From the IMG/VR virus record IMGVR_UViG_3300036791_000907, positions 1 through 40,874 of that record: DNA of 40,874 bases, one strand, 5' to 3'. The translations under genes were made by a program, and so were the position numbers. Below are positions 29,348 to 36,784 of the stretch, in pieces; position 1 is the stretch's first letter; every line of letters begins with the position of its first letter. Below the pieces are notes generated by a model. That model did not search any database, was not told where the DNA came from, and saw only the letters and a list, made by a program, of their open reading frames with translations. Source of the stretch: a virus.

Positions 29348-30036
29348 GCTGATCTTATTGCGGCCCCGTAGCCGGTTTGAATCATCTGCGGGCACACGAT
29401 TGACGCGCACATTGGCAGCTCAGCATTAAATAGTTGCGCCATTGCTGCGGCATCCTCGCGCCGTTGTTGCTGCAAGAGCGCCATCGTAGCTGCCCAATAC
29501 GGCACTGCATCGTCCCAGGGATATGGGATTGGTTCAGGGTCGTTATCTGTTAGCAGCGGGCTGGGGATGCAGCTCAGGTCAACATCGAGCGGCATCATTT
29601 GAGACGGGATCGGTGCGAGGTAAATCTTGCCGAGCTGTCCAGCTCCATACTGAGCCCACCATCCAGGCTCACTGAGCACGCCGTAGAAAGTTCCGTTGTA
29701 AATGCGGAATCTTGCCTGGAAGTCGGTCCACACCAGTCGTCGCCACATCGGCTTCCAGCCTCCTGTCCCGATTGCCATTGACAACGTGCGACAGTGCAGC
29801 ACGCTTTGAACTCCGGGCATCTGTTCTTGCACCAGAGAGTTCCAATCAGAGAATGCGTAAGTTTCCACGCCCGGCATGGTGGTTGTGCCAACTGGCAAAA
29901 CGCGCAGGCAACCAGATGCCCCCGCAATCCGGCGGCGTGCTCGGTTGATGTAACGAATCAGTGTTGGGGTTGTGTAAAATTGCCCCTGCAAATCATTCAG
30001 CAGGTCTTGCGTGTCTGTGATGTATGCGGCGAGCAT
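29344..30036 (-). CDS. Head-to-tail adaptor-like protein (tail tubular protein A-like)
   Basis: The 230-residue product begins with I-T-D-T-Q-D-L-L-N-D and L-I-R-Y-I-N-R-A-R-R-R-I-A, a helix-turn pattern typical of adaptor or gatekeeper proteins of short-tailed phages, followed by beta strands and a C-terminal helical domain (W-A-A-T-M-A-L-L-Q-Q-Q). It should sit below the portal and join the nozzle. Gene order (capsid, then adaptor, then nozzle) agrees. It starts 7 bases after the upstream stop. Confidence 0.65.
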   Translation of the reverse strand: MLAAYITDTQDLLNDLQGQFYTTPTLIRYINRARRRIAGASGCLRVLPVGTTTMPGVETYAFSDWNSLVQEQMPGVQSVLHCRTLSMAIGTGGWKPMWRRLVWTDFQARFRIYNGTFYGVLSEPGWWAQYGAGQLGKIYLAPIPSQMMPLDVDLSCIPSPLLTDNDPEPIPYPWDDAVPYWAATMALLQQQRREDAAAMAQLFNAELPMCASIVCPQMIQTGYGAAIRSA

Positions 30037-30042
30037 GCTGCA

Positions 30043-30858
30043 TCATACGCTATTTCGCCGTTGTGTTCGCCGGTTGGATTTGTGTCCCGGATTGTCGTGA
30101 TTAGCAGCGCTCAGATGGGTTTCGGCCATCAGCGTCCAGGGCGGTATAATTGCGGCGAATCCATCCAACGTGATTGGTGCCGTTGTGGGCGTTTGAGCTG
30201 GTGGAGGCCATGTCCACGGCGGCTGCTGTCCTGGTGCTGCCACAGCAAAGTTACTGCCATCGACCACGATAGGCGGGCTCGGAGGCGTGGTCGTGCCATC
30301 CGGGAAAAGAGAAGCTGCGGTCGGAACCGTGGCACTACCGCTTGCATATGTTGGTGGCACGATACCGGCCACCGACGGTGGTACGGCTGCAGCGGCGATT
30401 GCAGGACCGACAAGAACTCCTCCCCCTTGGCCGATCACTGGAGGCGGAATGATCGGCTGAAACAACGGAAATTCTGATTCGGTGCCAGCAGGCGTCGACG
30501 CGGAGAATGAGATGCTTGTTCCTACTCCGGTCGGGGGCGCCGACATCGGTGGGCTGACGCCAAAACTGTGGGTGCCGGTGCCGACCGTGATGCTGACGAT
30601 ATTCCACGTCACGCCGTTGCAAACGATATTATCGCCGACGTTCAACGTGCCGAAGAACGTGGCGTGGTTCGCTGCGGATGCATCGATGTCGTTAACGACC
30701 AGCTTTCTGAAGTCGGTCGACTGATTAGCAACACCGGACGCTGGTGCAGCAGCACTGACCTCGTAATCATACGGTGCTGAGACTGTCGTCGTTGCTCTGG
30801 GCTCGATTGACGGCGCTGACGGTGCCGCTGTCGCCTGAATCGGTATGACCTCGGGCAC
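30043..30858 (-). CDS. Hypothetical proline-rich virion protein
   Basis: The 271-residue product has a beta-rich module at about residues 45-130 (V-V-N-D-I-D-A, then G-T-L-N-V-G-D-N-I-V-C-N-G-V-T-W), followed by proline/alanine-rich sequence. A GTG start at 30858 is used, with GGGGGAGG about nine bases upstream. It lies between the capsid-linked 93-residue gene and the adaptor. A head decoration or neck protein is possible, but the family is not recognised. Confidence 0.55.
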   Translation of the reverse strand: MPEVIPIQATAAPSAPSIEPRATTTVSAPYDYEVSAAAPASGVANQSTDFRKLVVNDIDASAANHATFFGTLNVGDNIVCNGVTWNIVSITVGTGTHSFGVSPPMSAPPTGVGTSISFSASTPAGTESEFPLFQPIIPPPVIGQGGGVLVGPAIAAAAVPPSVAGIVPPTYASGSATVPTAASLFPDGTTTPPSPPIVVDGSNFAVAAPGQQPPWTWPPPAQTPTTAPITLDGFAAIIPPWTLMAETHLSAANHDNPGHKSNRRTQRRNSV

Positions 30859-30862
30859 TTAC

Positions 30863-31144
30863 TTACCTCCCCCACCAAGGCGGACACGGAAAGGGGAAGC
30901 CTGTGATCAAGCCCGTGCCTCTTGCTCGTGTCTCGCTTTCGAACGCCAAGGGAAAACGCGGAAACGGAAACGTAGGTGTGCGAAAGCTATAGGGCGGGTC
31001 AAGGCTGCTGGAACACGGAATGACGTAATGGGGCGGACCAGCGGGAAGCGCGATTGGTGTTGGGTCAAGCGTGCTGGAGTTCGGGATGACGTACTGTGCC
31101 GGACCCGCAGGAAAAGCAAACGATTGGCGTTGTGGCCACCACAT
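30863..31144 (-). CDS. Capsid-coupled small protein with two internal repeats
   Basis: The 93-residue product starts in a TGATG overlap with the capsid gene stop, so its output is probably tied to that of the capsid protein. Residues 9-28 and 31-50 are near copies with the core P-A-G-P-x-x-Y-V-I-P-x-S-S-x-L-D-P, a period of 22 residues. It is rich in proline and aromatics and ends G-F-P-F-P-C-P-P-W-W-G-R. A decoration or cement protein is a reasonable guess from its place and coupling. No family is recognised. Confidence 0.55.
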   Translation of the reverse strand: MWWPQRQSFAFPAGPAQYVIPNSSTLDPTPIALPAGPPHYVIPCSSSLDPPYSFRTPTFPFPRFPLAFESETRARGTGLITGFPFPCPPWWGR

Positions 31145-32154
31145 CAGGGGAAGGTCGCGCCTCCGGTGATGCCTTGCAGAATCATGCCGGTGCTCGGCTT
31201 GCTGGCAACCAGATTAAGCGCGGTTAGCGAGAGCCCGACGCTCGCAATTTGTCCTTGAGGGATCGTGGAGTACCACCCAGTCCAAGCGAAGTTTGCGTCC
31301 TCATGGATAACCAGGGTGATGTAACGAGAGTTGAAGCCAATAGCAGTCCCTTTAGGACAGTTGAGGTCGAAGAAGATCGGCGTGTCCCCGAGGAGGAGTC
31401 CCCTGAAACCGGAGTTGACGGGGTCGTCTTTTCCCCATCGTGAGCTTGGGTCATTGTTGTAGCGCTCCACGGACATGAAATCGGTGAGCAGCGTTGTCCA
31501 GTCCTCAATGCTCATTACGACAAAGTCCAGAGCCTCGCCGCCCGCGTGCTTAACTGCACTCAAGAGCTTCGGAATGAATGTTGCTCGTGTGAGGATTGCA
31601 CCGGCAGCAGTGACGACATTTCCTGCCCATGTTGGATAAGTCGCGCGATCGAGCCCGCCATAGACCCCGGTAGCACCGAAAGCGTCCAGCAGTCCAAACA
31701 TTTGCAGGACGTTGCCGCCATTGGTCCCGAACAGCGCAGTTGCCAAAGCTGCGAGAGAGGCATTTTTCAGATCGTTCAACTTGAGCATCAGCCGCGAGCA
31801 AACCGCAATCGCGTCTTGCGTCACTAACTGTTCGAGTCCAAGCGAACTCACCGGGGTTGCCAACGCGCACATATTGAACTCGGCGTTGACGGTTGCAGCC
31901 ACATCGGTCGGGAGATTGAATTGTCCGGCTGGGCCTATCCATGACGACGTGACATATGCGCCGGTTTGCACTGGCTGAGTATAGGGCGAGACACCGCCCG
32001 ATGCGCGAATCGCATTTCTGAGAAGTAACGCAAGCAGCGGGTTCTGTTTGTAGATTAGAATCACCACCATCTGGGCAAAGACGCGCCTGACGGTTGCTTC
32101 CAGCTCCAAACCTATGGGACCGGACGGGATTAGGCCGCTGCCAAGAATCGGCAT
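31144..32154 (-). CDS. Major capsid protein
   Basis: The 336-residue product follows the scaffold-like gene and precedes the neck genes. It has an N-terminal arm-like helix, a central alternating alpha/beta region with a long helix (about residues 105-140) and segments typical of HK97-fold capsid proteins, such as F-V-V-M-S-I-E-D-W-T-T-L and G-L-L-L-G-D-T-P-I-F-F-D followed by terminal strands. The assignment rests on size, pattern and order. AGGAGG lies about ten bases before the ATG. Confidence 0.75.
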   Translation of the reverse strand: MPILGSGLIPSGPIGLELEATVRRVFAQMVVILIYKQNPLLALLLRNAIRASGGVSPYTQPVQTGAYVTSSWIGPAGQFNLPTDVAATVNAEFNMCALATPVSSLGLEQLVTQDAIAVCSRLMLKLNDLKNASLAALATALFGTNGGNVLQMFGLLDAFGATGVYGGLDRATYPTWAGNVVTAAGAILTRATFIPKLLSAVKHAGGEALDFVVMSIEDWTTLLTDFMSVERYNNDPSSRWGKDDPVNSGFRGLLLGDTPIFFDLNCPKGTAIGFNSRYITLVIHEDANFAWTGWYSTIPQGQIASVGLSLTALNLVASKPSTGMILQGITGGATFP

Positions 32155-32169
32155 TTGTTAGTCCTCCTG

Positions 32170-32715
32170 TTATCTCCCGCCTTTTTGGCGTTGCTCGTCC
32201 TTGTTGATCGCCTGCATGATTTCATTCCGTCCCCACGCCTCTGGGTCTTTGGCAATTTCGGCAAACCCCGGTGCCCTTTCATGATGCCAGTGTTGGCTAT
32301 CGAATGTGGGTTCGCTCGTTTTCGGGGTCTTGCTCGCCATGTAGCTTGCTGCAACCTCGTAGTCTCCGATGTTGCGCTCGACCATCATGTCTTCGAGCCG
32401 CTTCATCGCGTCGTCGGTGAAGCCGTACTCGTCTTTGGTTTTCTTGCGCATGTTTGAGATGCGGTCGTCTTCCTCTTTCTGACGCTTTTTGGATTCAGCC
32501 TCCTCGCGGTCAGTTTTTTCCTTGTCGAGCCGCGCAGTTACTTTTTCCTCAAGATCGTAGTCGGGGATGTTCAACTGCGGGTACTTGCGCTTGATCAGCG
32601 CCTTTGCTTCGCGATTCAATGTCGGATCGTTATAGATGCTTTCAACGAAATCGGCCACACTCCTACGCTGCTGCAGAAAGTTATATTCCTCGTCTTCGAT
32701 TTCTCGCTTGGCCAT
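32170..32715 (-). CDS. Scaffolding-like protein
   Basis: The 181-residue product is highly charged and helical, with a long glutamate/lysine-rich coiled-coil segment at about residues 55-95, no beta domain and a basic C-terminal tail (K-D-E-Q-R-Q-K-G-G-R). It lies immediately upstream of the capsid gene, the usual position of a scaffold, and would guide procapsid assembly before leaving. A portal- or DNA-associated role is an alternative. Confidence 0.65.
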   Translation of the reverse strand: MAKREIEDEEYNFLQQRRSVADFVESIYNDPTLNREAKALIKRKYPQLNIPDYDLEEKVTARLDKEKTDREEAESKKRQKEEDDRISNMRKKTKDEYGFTDDAMKRLEDMMVERNIGDYEVAASYMASKTPKTSEPTFDSQHWHHERAPGFAEIAKDPEAWGRNEIMQAINKDEQRQKGGR

Positions 32716-32717
32716 GG

Positions 32718-33338
32718 TCAGGCTCCGAAGCTCAGAACGCCGCCGATATCGGGGTACAGGTCTTTGACGCGTTGGCCTGGACCATGTTGACCAGACCGGA
32801 GTTCGAGATTTTCTGGTCGGTTATCGTCGCGAATACCGTTCTTGTGGTGAATAGTTTCATAAGGCTCAAGCTTACGACCGAGCATTCGCTCCATGACAAG
32901 ACGATGCTCTCTCTCGCCGTGGATGATTCGATAGCCGTCTTTAATCACGCCCTTTGCTGCCCCGATACGAAAGGCGTTGAAACAGTCCCACGAGCAAAAT
33001 TTGGTTGTGGTGTACCAACCCTTTTTGTATTTGCCTTTGGTGGGCATAGGCTTCCAACCAAACATCTTGCTGCACTCAGCGCATTGTTTGGTCTTTGTCG
33101 CTCTATCCCAAGTTTCAAGGCGTTGAAGTTCAGCTTGACCTTTTGCTGTTATCTGCCAGCGCGCTCCTGGCAGCTTACGCACGTAACCAAGGACAAAACA
33201 CTTGTGCAGAGACGAACCGGCCGTGGTCTTAGACTGACCGTGTTGTAGAAAAGCGGCATTAACGGCGCTACGGCAACCGTTCTCGCCGATGGCCCGCAAC
33301 GCTCTTGCTCGGGCCGGTGCGTACTCACCACGAGCCAT
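32718..33338 (-). CDS. HNH endonuclease with N-terminal winged helix
   Basis: The 206-residue protein has an N-terminal winged-helix-like domain (to about residue 78), then a C-A-E-C ... F-C-S-W-D-C zinc site at about 83-116, and a C-terminal HNH_3-type core, [16 protein letters not shown], then [17 protein letters not shown]. The ATG at 33338 is preferred over an in-frame TTG at 33344. It is inserted between the small gene at 33349 and the scaffold, so it is likely a selfish mobile gene. It is one of four homing-type genes in the window. Confidence 0.85.
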   Translation of the reverse strand: MARGEYAPARARALRAIGENGCRSAVNAAFLQHGQSKTTAGSSLHKCFVLGYVRKLPGARWQITAKGQAELQRLETWDRATKTKQCAECSKMFGWKPMPTKGKYKKGWYTTTKFCSWDCFNAFRIGAAKGVIKDGYRIIHGEREHRLVMERMLGRKLEPYETIHHKNGIRDDNRPENLELRSGQHGPGQRVKDLYPDIGGVLSFGA

Positions 33339-33348
33339 AGTCAATCAC

Positions 33349-33534
33349 TCAGTTGGCGTTCGATTTTCCTATAATTGACGGTTGAAGTGGGACTCCCCCC
33401 TCCGGTTTCGGGACCACTTTAGAAATTGCCCCCCACTCGCTCACCTCACTTTGAGTATCGACCTGGAGGACGGTCCGGGGTGGTGTCTCGGGAGGGGAGA
33501 CGATAGGTGGATCGTATGACCTATTTTGTGCCAT
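33349..33534 (-). CDS. Small hydrophilic head-region protein
   Basis: The 61-residue product is proline- and valine-containing, without a recognisable fold. AGGAG lies seven bases before the ATG, which supports translation. It sits between the portal-side genes and the HNH/scaffold genes. A structural peptide is possible; nothing more can be said. Confidence 0.55.
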   Translation of the reverse strand: MAQNRSYDPPIVSPPETPPRTVLQVDTQSEVSEWGAISKVVPKPEGGVPLQPSIIGKSNAN

Positions 33535-33593
33535 GATTCACTCCTGATGTTGACGCCAGATTTTTCCACGGCGTGCTCTACAAGGTCGATTGA

Positions 33594-34130
33594 TTATGCT
33601 CCTGGCAATGGTGTTGCCGGTACGGGCTGCGTTGGCATGCCGGGCGGCGATTGATCTGGTCCTTGACCGGCGCCCGCTCCCCCACCCTGTCCGCCGCCTT
33701 GCTGCCTCTGAGCCATAATTTTTTGCAACAAAGCGTTCTTAATTGTGTTCCGCAACATATCACCGAGCTGTGTTTGCTGCACGCCAGCGGTCGGCGCGCC
33801 CTGCGGTAGATGCTTGGTGATTGCTGTAAGCGCTTTAACAGCGTCCTTGTGCATCGGACTGGAAGCATCGAGGTTTGGCAGGGCTTGGTGAATCATATCG
33901 ACTGCGTTCTTGAGCATCATCAGCCCTTGGGCCATGTTTCCAGGCCCCGGTGTAGATACCGGCGGCTGCATGCCGCGCCGCGCGAGTGCCGCTAGAATCG
34001 GCCCGCCACCCGGAGGTGGAGGAGCCCCACCAGCACCAGCACCGCCGCCGCCAGCATCGGGCGCGGGCGGTCCTCCACCGCCAGCATCGGGACCATTGTC
34101 GGCACTGTCGGTAAACGCCATCTCGGCCAT
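33594..34130 (-). CDS. Glycine/proline-rich head protein
   Basis: The 178-residue product has a low-complexity glycine/proline/alanine N-terminal third, a helical middle (about residues 62-140: M-M-L-K-N-A-V-D-M-I-H-Q-A and L-R-N-T-I-K-N-A-L-L-Q-K-I) and a glycine/glutamine-rich tail. It follows the portal gene. A scaffold-linked or minor head role is likely from position; no family match is seen. The start could also be the ATG three codons in. Confidence 0.6.
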   Translation of the reverse strand: MAEMAFTDSADNGPDAGGGGPPAPDAGGGGAGAGGAPPPPGGGPILAALARRGMQPPVSTPGPGNMAQGLMMLKNAVDMIHQALPNLDASSPMHKDAVKALTAITKHLPQGAPTAGVQQTQLGDMLRNTIKNALLQKIMAQRQQGGGQGGGAGAGQGPDQSPPGMPTQPVPATPLPGA

Positions 34131-34154
34131 CCCAGGGCGGGCAAAGCTACACCC

Positions 34155-35864
34155 TTACTTGCGCTTACGTCCAGCCTGTCTACGCTGTGGGAGTTGAAGA
34201 ACGTCCTTGAGCATGTCTTCCTGCTTTTCCTGCTGAGCGGCCTGAGCCTGTTGTTTCTGTCGCTGTCGTAGTCTTGCCAACAGCAATTCCGCACCAGGCG
34301 GGTGCAGCATGTGGATCAAATCCTCGGCGTCGATAGCACCCGCGCGGGCGAGTGCAATGGCCACCTGGCGATTATCCTCGGCGAAGGCTGGCGATGCACT
34401 ATGGCTGTCGACCTGAACTTGAAAATTATCAGGCATGTCGCCTAGCGTAAATTCCGTGCCCTTCTCAGTGATGTAGATGCTGGGGTCTTGCGCTTGCATG
34501 ATCCGCAATGCGGTATAGCCGCTTTCAGCCAACTGTCGCTCGATACGGGCTGCTTGATCAATCAAACGAGGAGAAGATGTTCTAACCAATGTTTGGGCAT
34601 GAACGCCCGCGCGAACACCAGGCTCGCCTTGACCGGACATGATAGGACTGAAACCCGAAGCCTCATCAAACATCTTCCAAATAAATTCCAGTTCCTCAAG
34701 ATAGTTCTCCGGTGGCGGCTCCATCAGCTTTTGAGCCTTAGCGTTGGGATTTGGGTCGTTCAGAAACCCGCCTTCGCTGATAATCTTGTAATACTGTTCC
34801 TCGGTAACTGAGGTAAAGCCGGATAGGAGCTGCGGGGCTGCGACGTTGCGGTCCCACATCACTTTGATGTCGCGTAGCCGCTTGTTGAGAAGGTCCTGCA
34901 TCATCTGCACATCGGCGATCAAAGAGCGGCCATAGAAATATCCTGGTGTCGGCTGACCCTGTACTTTCACAAATGGCTGACGGCCTGGAATGCGTGAGAG
35001 ATTGCGGCGCGTGTCGTCTCCCTCCAGAACGATGTCAGGATAGACAAGCTGAATCGTCGTGTAGTCGCCGTCCCGGTGCGCATCCTTCGCCCACAATTCG
35101 CAGAATTTTACCGTTGGCGTCATTCGCCGGTTTGGTTTCCAGGGGACGGGAACGGGGAAGACGTTAACGATGCCCGCCGCCTCCGATGATGGCGCATCGC
35201 CGACATTGCCAAGCGGCTGTAAGCCGCCAACCACCATTTGGTGAAAATAGGTGGGCTCCTCTTCCTCTCGTCTGCTGCCTCGCGGGACCTCCTCAATGCG
35301 CTGCATAATTTGCTTGCGTCTGGGGTGCTCGGATTCCTCCAGCATCGAGCGCAGGCGCGTAACTGTCGGATAAGAGACGTGACAAAATGCTTCCTGTTCA
35401 TCGAGATTTAAGATCGTCTCTCCTAGCACTCCAAAGTTTTGGGGATGTACCGGAGCAATCTTGAAACCTTCGTGATCGGGCACGTGTTTGATGACATATG
35501 CGCCACAGATCAGCGCCCACACCACCGATTCCGCAAACGTGATATCGGAATCACTCTGACGGTAGTCGGCTGTTAATTTCTCGCTAACTAGCTGCGCTCG
35601 TTCCAATACATTGTCCGGTTCGCTTGAATCAAAAACAATCTGGAATCTGACATCCGTCGGCTGCATCAAAAAACCGGCGAGCTTGTCGATAAATGGCTTG
35701 ATCTTGTTGTAGATCGCCGCGCGGCTATCGTAGGTTCCGCTGTAATAATACTGAGCGGCCCTCGTGTAGACCATCCCGCGTTCCTCGCTGGACGCCATGC
35801 ACTCATCGATCAACTCTTTGGCCCAAATCGCCAGCAGGTCTGGTTCATTTGGAAGACGCAGCAT
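34155..35864 (-). CDS. Portal protein
   Basis: The 569-residue product fits a portal of a short-tailed phage in size and position, two small genes after the large terminase. N-terminal sequence has Y-T-R-A-A-Q-Y-Y-Y-S-G and Y-N-K-I-K-P-F-I-D-K-L-A-G-F-L, and the middle contains V-W-A-L-I-C-G-A-Y-V-I-K and V-H-P-Q-N-F-G-V-L, a wing and stem pattern. The C-terminus is rich in glutamine and lysine. Twelve copies would form the DNA entry channel that docks the terminase. Confidence 0.8.
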   Translation of the reverse strand: MLRLPNEPDLLAIWAKELIDECMASSEERGMVYTRAAQYYYSGTYDSRAAIYNKIKPFIDKLAGFLMQPTDVRFQIVFDSSEPDNVLERAQLVSEKLTADYRQSDSDITFAESVVWALICGAYVIKHVPDHEGFKIAPVHPQNFGVLGETILNLDEQEAFCHVSYPTVTRLRSMLEESEHPRRKQIMQRIEEVPRGSRREEEEPTYFHQMVVGGLQPLGNVGDAPSSEAAGIVNVFPVPVPWKPNRRMTPTVKFCELWAKDAHRDGDYTTIQLVYPDIVLEGDDTRRNLSRIPGRQPFVKVQGQPTPGYFYGRSLIADVQMMQDLLNKRLRDIKVMWDRNVAAPQLLSGFTSVTEEQYYKIISEGGFLNDPNPNAKAQKLMEPPPENYLEELEFIWKMFDEASGFSPIMSGQGEPGVRAGVHAQTLVRTSSPRLIDQAARIERQLAESGYTALRIMQAQDPSIYITEKGTEFTLGDMPDNFQVQVDSHSASPAFAEDNRQVAIALARAGAIDAEDLIHMLHPPGAELLLARLRQRQKQQAQAAQQEKQEDMLKDVLQLPQRRQAGRKRK

Positions 35865-35867
35865 GAA

Positions 35868-36323
35868 TCACCAAATCCTCATAGCTCGTCTTTTCGATAA
35901 CTCGATCAGGTCGGGTTGATCGCCGCTTTTGAGAGCGCTTTGTAAAACATCTAGGCCGCTACCGTGCTGCAATCGCGTTTGTCGTCCTAGGGCAATCGCT
36001 GTTTGTATGGTGTCGTGAGCTGCAGTCCAGCTACTCTGGGGAATCTGCGAAGTTTGATCCTTGTAGCGAACCTTTTGTGCCTCGCCATCACCTCGGGCCC
36101 TCATGTCGGCAACATGATAATCGTTCGCCGCTATATCCTCGGCCAAGGCAACGGCCCTGGATTGCACCGACCCGCCGATTGCCACCGGCTTAAATTCCTG
36201 GCGCATGGCACGTTGCGCGCAAGCCGGGCATTCGGGTGGCTCTGCGTCCCATTGACTCGCGTCTAGCATCACCTCGATTCGGTGGAAACAATCAGCGCAC
36301 TGATATGTTCTAACGATTGGCAT
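35868..36323 (-). CDS. Zinc-ribbon protein next to the portal gene
   Basis: From the ATG at 36323 the 151-residue product begins with a FmdB-like zinc ribbon (C9-x2-C12 and C32-x2-C35), followed by a helical alanine/glutamine-rich region. Small zinc-ribbon proteins of this kind are common between terminase and portal genes in podovirus-like clusters, but their role is unclear. A start at 36356 would add eleven residues without a better ribosome site. Confidence 0.65.
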   Translation of the reverse strand: MPIVRTYQCADCFHRIEVMLDASQWDAEPPECPACAQRAMRQEFKPVAIGGSVQSRAVALAEDIAANDYHVADMRARGDGEAQKVRYKDQTSQIPQSSWTAAHDTIQTAIALGRQTRLQHGSGLDVLQSALKSGDQPDLIELSKRRAMRIW

Positions 36324-36327
36324 GTCG

Positions 36328-36513
36328 TCACCCATGAATCGGTGGTCCGAAAGCATGCCATCCGAGCAATAGGAAGAGGATGAAGATCAAGACCGTGCCA
36401 CCGACCGGAAACCAGCCATGAAATTGCGCTGGCACAGCTCCAGGCCACGACCACCATAGCCCGAAGATTAGCCATAAAAGCATGAGCACCCAGAATGCTA
36501 GACCGATAGACAT
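36328..36513 (-). CDS. Two-span small membrane protein, holin-like
   Basis: The 61-residue product has two hydrophobic helices (about residues 4-22 and 35-54), with a short loop containing prolines. GGAG lies six bases before the ATG. Small two-span membrane proteins can be class II holins, but the gene lies in the packaging cluster, not near the endolysin, and has little charge at the C-terminus. Function is open. Confidence 0.6.
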   Translation of the reverse strand: MSIGLAFWVLMLLWLIFGLWWSWPGAVPAQFHGWFPVGGTVLIFILFLLLGWHAFGPPIHG

Positions 36514-36740
36514 TGTGATCTCCGGCGATTGGCCTCAGCAACGGCAGGGCAAGTCCTTCCGTATGCAGCGGCACTAAGAGCCGCGCGGTGTTTAACGGAT
36601 TGCGGACCAAGCTGACGTCCCTTTCTAGTTTCGGACATCTTTTTCCGCGTTGCTTCCGAAGCCGTTTTCCCCAAATGAGCTACGCGGATTTTATTCCGCA
36701 CTTCAATGGAAACAGTCTTCCCTTTTGTTGCCAAGCTCAT
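36498..36740 (-). CDS. NUMOD3-motif protein, homing endonuclease remnant
   Basis: From the ATG at 36740 the product has 80 residues and consists largely of NUMOD3 repeats: K-G-K-T-V-S-I-E-V-R-N-K-I, L-G-K-T-A-S-E-A-T-R-K-K-M-S and K-G-R-Q-L-G-P-Q-S-V-K-H-R. These DNA-binding modules normally belong to GIY-YIG or HNH homing endonucleases; no nuclease core is present, so this is a stand-alone module or a decayed gene. The frame stays open upstream to 36941 inside the terminase gene, but that part lacks motif. No ribosome site decides the start. Confidence 0.65.
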   Translation of the reverse strand: MSLATKGKTVSIEVRNKIRVAHLGKTASEATRKKMSETRKGRQLGPQSVKHRAALSAAAYGRTCPAVAEANRRRSQCLSV

Positions 36741-36784
36741 TCTGATGCGCTCATTTGGGTCCGCATAGCGTCGAAGTGCCGCCT

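Noticed and set aside
33346-33380. TATAAT at 33370 as a plus-strand promoter
   Set aside because: No -35 element lies at the proper distance and no plus-strand gene or terminator follows.
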